The notes beneath the pieces are model-generated. The model did not search any database and was not told where the DNA came from. It saw only the letters and a program-made list of their open reading frames with translations. A stretch of DNA of 6,160 nt from Pseudomonadota bacterium. GTDB lineage: Bacteria > Pseudomonadota > Alphaproteobacteria > Rhizobiales > Hyphomicrobiaceae. Where the stretch lies: contig JAEYYJ010000010.1 in NCBI GenBank assembly GCA_023430845.1, positions 1 to 6,160 on the forward strand, in the 5' to 3' direction. Position 1 is the first letter of the stretch. The number at the start of each line of letters is the position of its first letter. Below, in pieces: positions 6,109-6,160 of this stretch. The position numbers and the translations under genes are program-made.

Positions 6109-6160
6109 ATGACCGAGCCGGAGCCCTTCGAATGCGCGCCCACTTCCATGCAGCAGCCTC
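6109..6160 (+). CDS. Possible start of a further gene, cut by the window edge
   Basis: From the ATG at 6109 the frame stays open to the end (MTEPEPFECAPTSMQQP, 17 residues). The spacing after the M15A terminator-like repeat suits a new gene, but the upstream sequence has only a weak AGG (6094-6096) as a ribosome binding site, and 17 residues are too few to recognise. Low confidence that it is real. Confidence 0.25.
   Translation, partial: MTEPEPFECAPTSMQQP

Overview
The window looks like a piece of a GC-rich alphaproteobacterial chromosome. Hyphomicrobiales (Rhizobiales)-like is my best guess, from codon usage, the style of the two-domain Usp protein, and the small M15A-type peptidase. This is inference from protein style, not a database result. 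All supported genes lie on the + strand.

Layout. Positions 1-1610 hold the C-terminal two thirds or so of a P-type cation-transporting ATPase; its 5' end, with the phosphorylation motif, is outside the window. After a 59-bp gap comes a tandem-domain universal stress protein (1670-2515), probably in the same transcript, closed by a textbook intrinsic terminator (2557-2582). A new unit then begins. A compact regulatory stretch (2611-2693), with a 13-bp palindrome and a nested perfect inverted repeat, precedes a complete class I-type bacterial cytochrome P450 (2694-3881). It is followed after 134 bp by a Tat-exported TAXI-family TRAP solute-binding protein (4016-5173) with no permease in view. 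A 366-bp non-coding stretch (5174-5539) contains several hairpins and ends in a structured leader for a small secreted M15A-like zinc peptidase (5540-5965). A perfect 12-bp inverted repeat follows. The last ~140 bp hold nothing firm except a possible start of another reading frame at 6109.

How the genes may work together. The ATPase and Usp fit a membrane-energy/ion-stress unit. The P450 and TAXI protein could form a unit in which a small organic acid is bound in the periplasm and a related compound is oxidised in the cytoplasm, but nothing in the sequence fixes a substrate. The peptidase is a separate cell-envelope gene. No mobile element, CRISPR array, tRNA or rRNA was seen. I see no clear undescribed multi-gene system. 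The most unusual material is in the non-coding leaders of the P450 and the peptidase, and in a changed ion-site residue in the ATPase.
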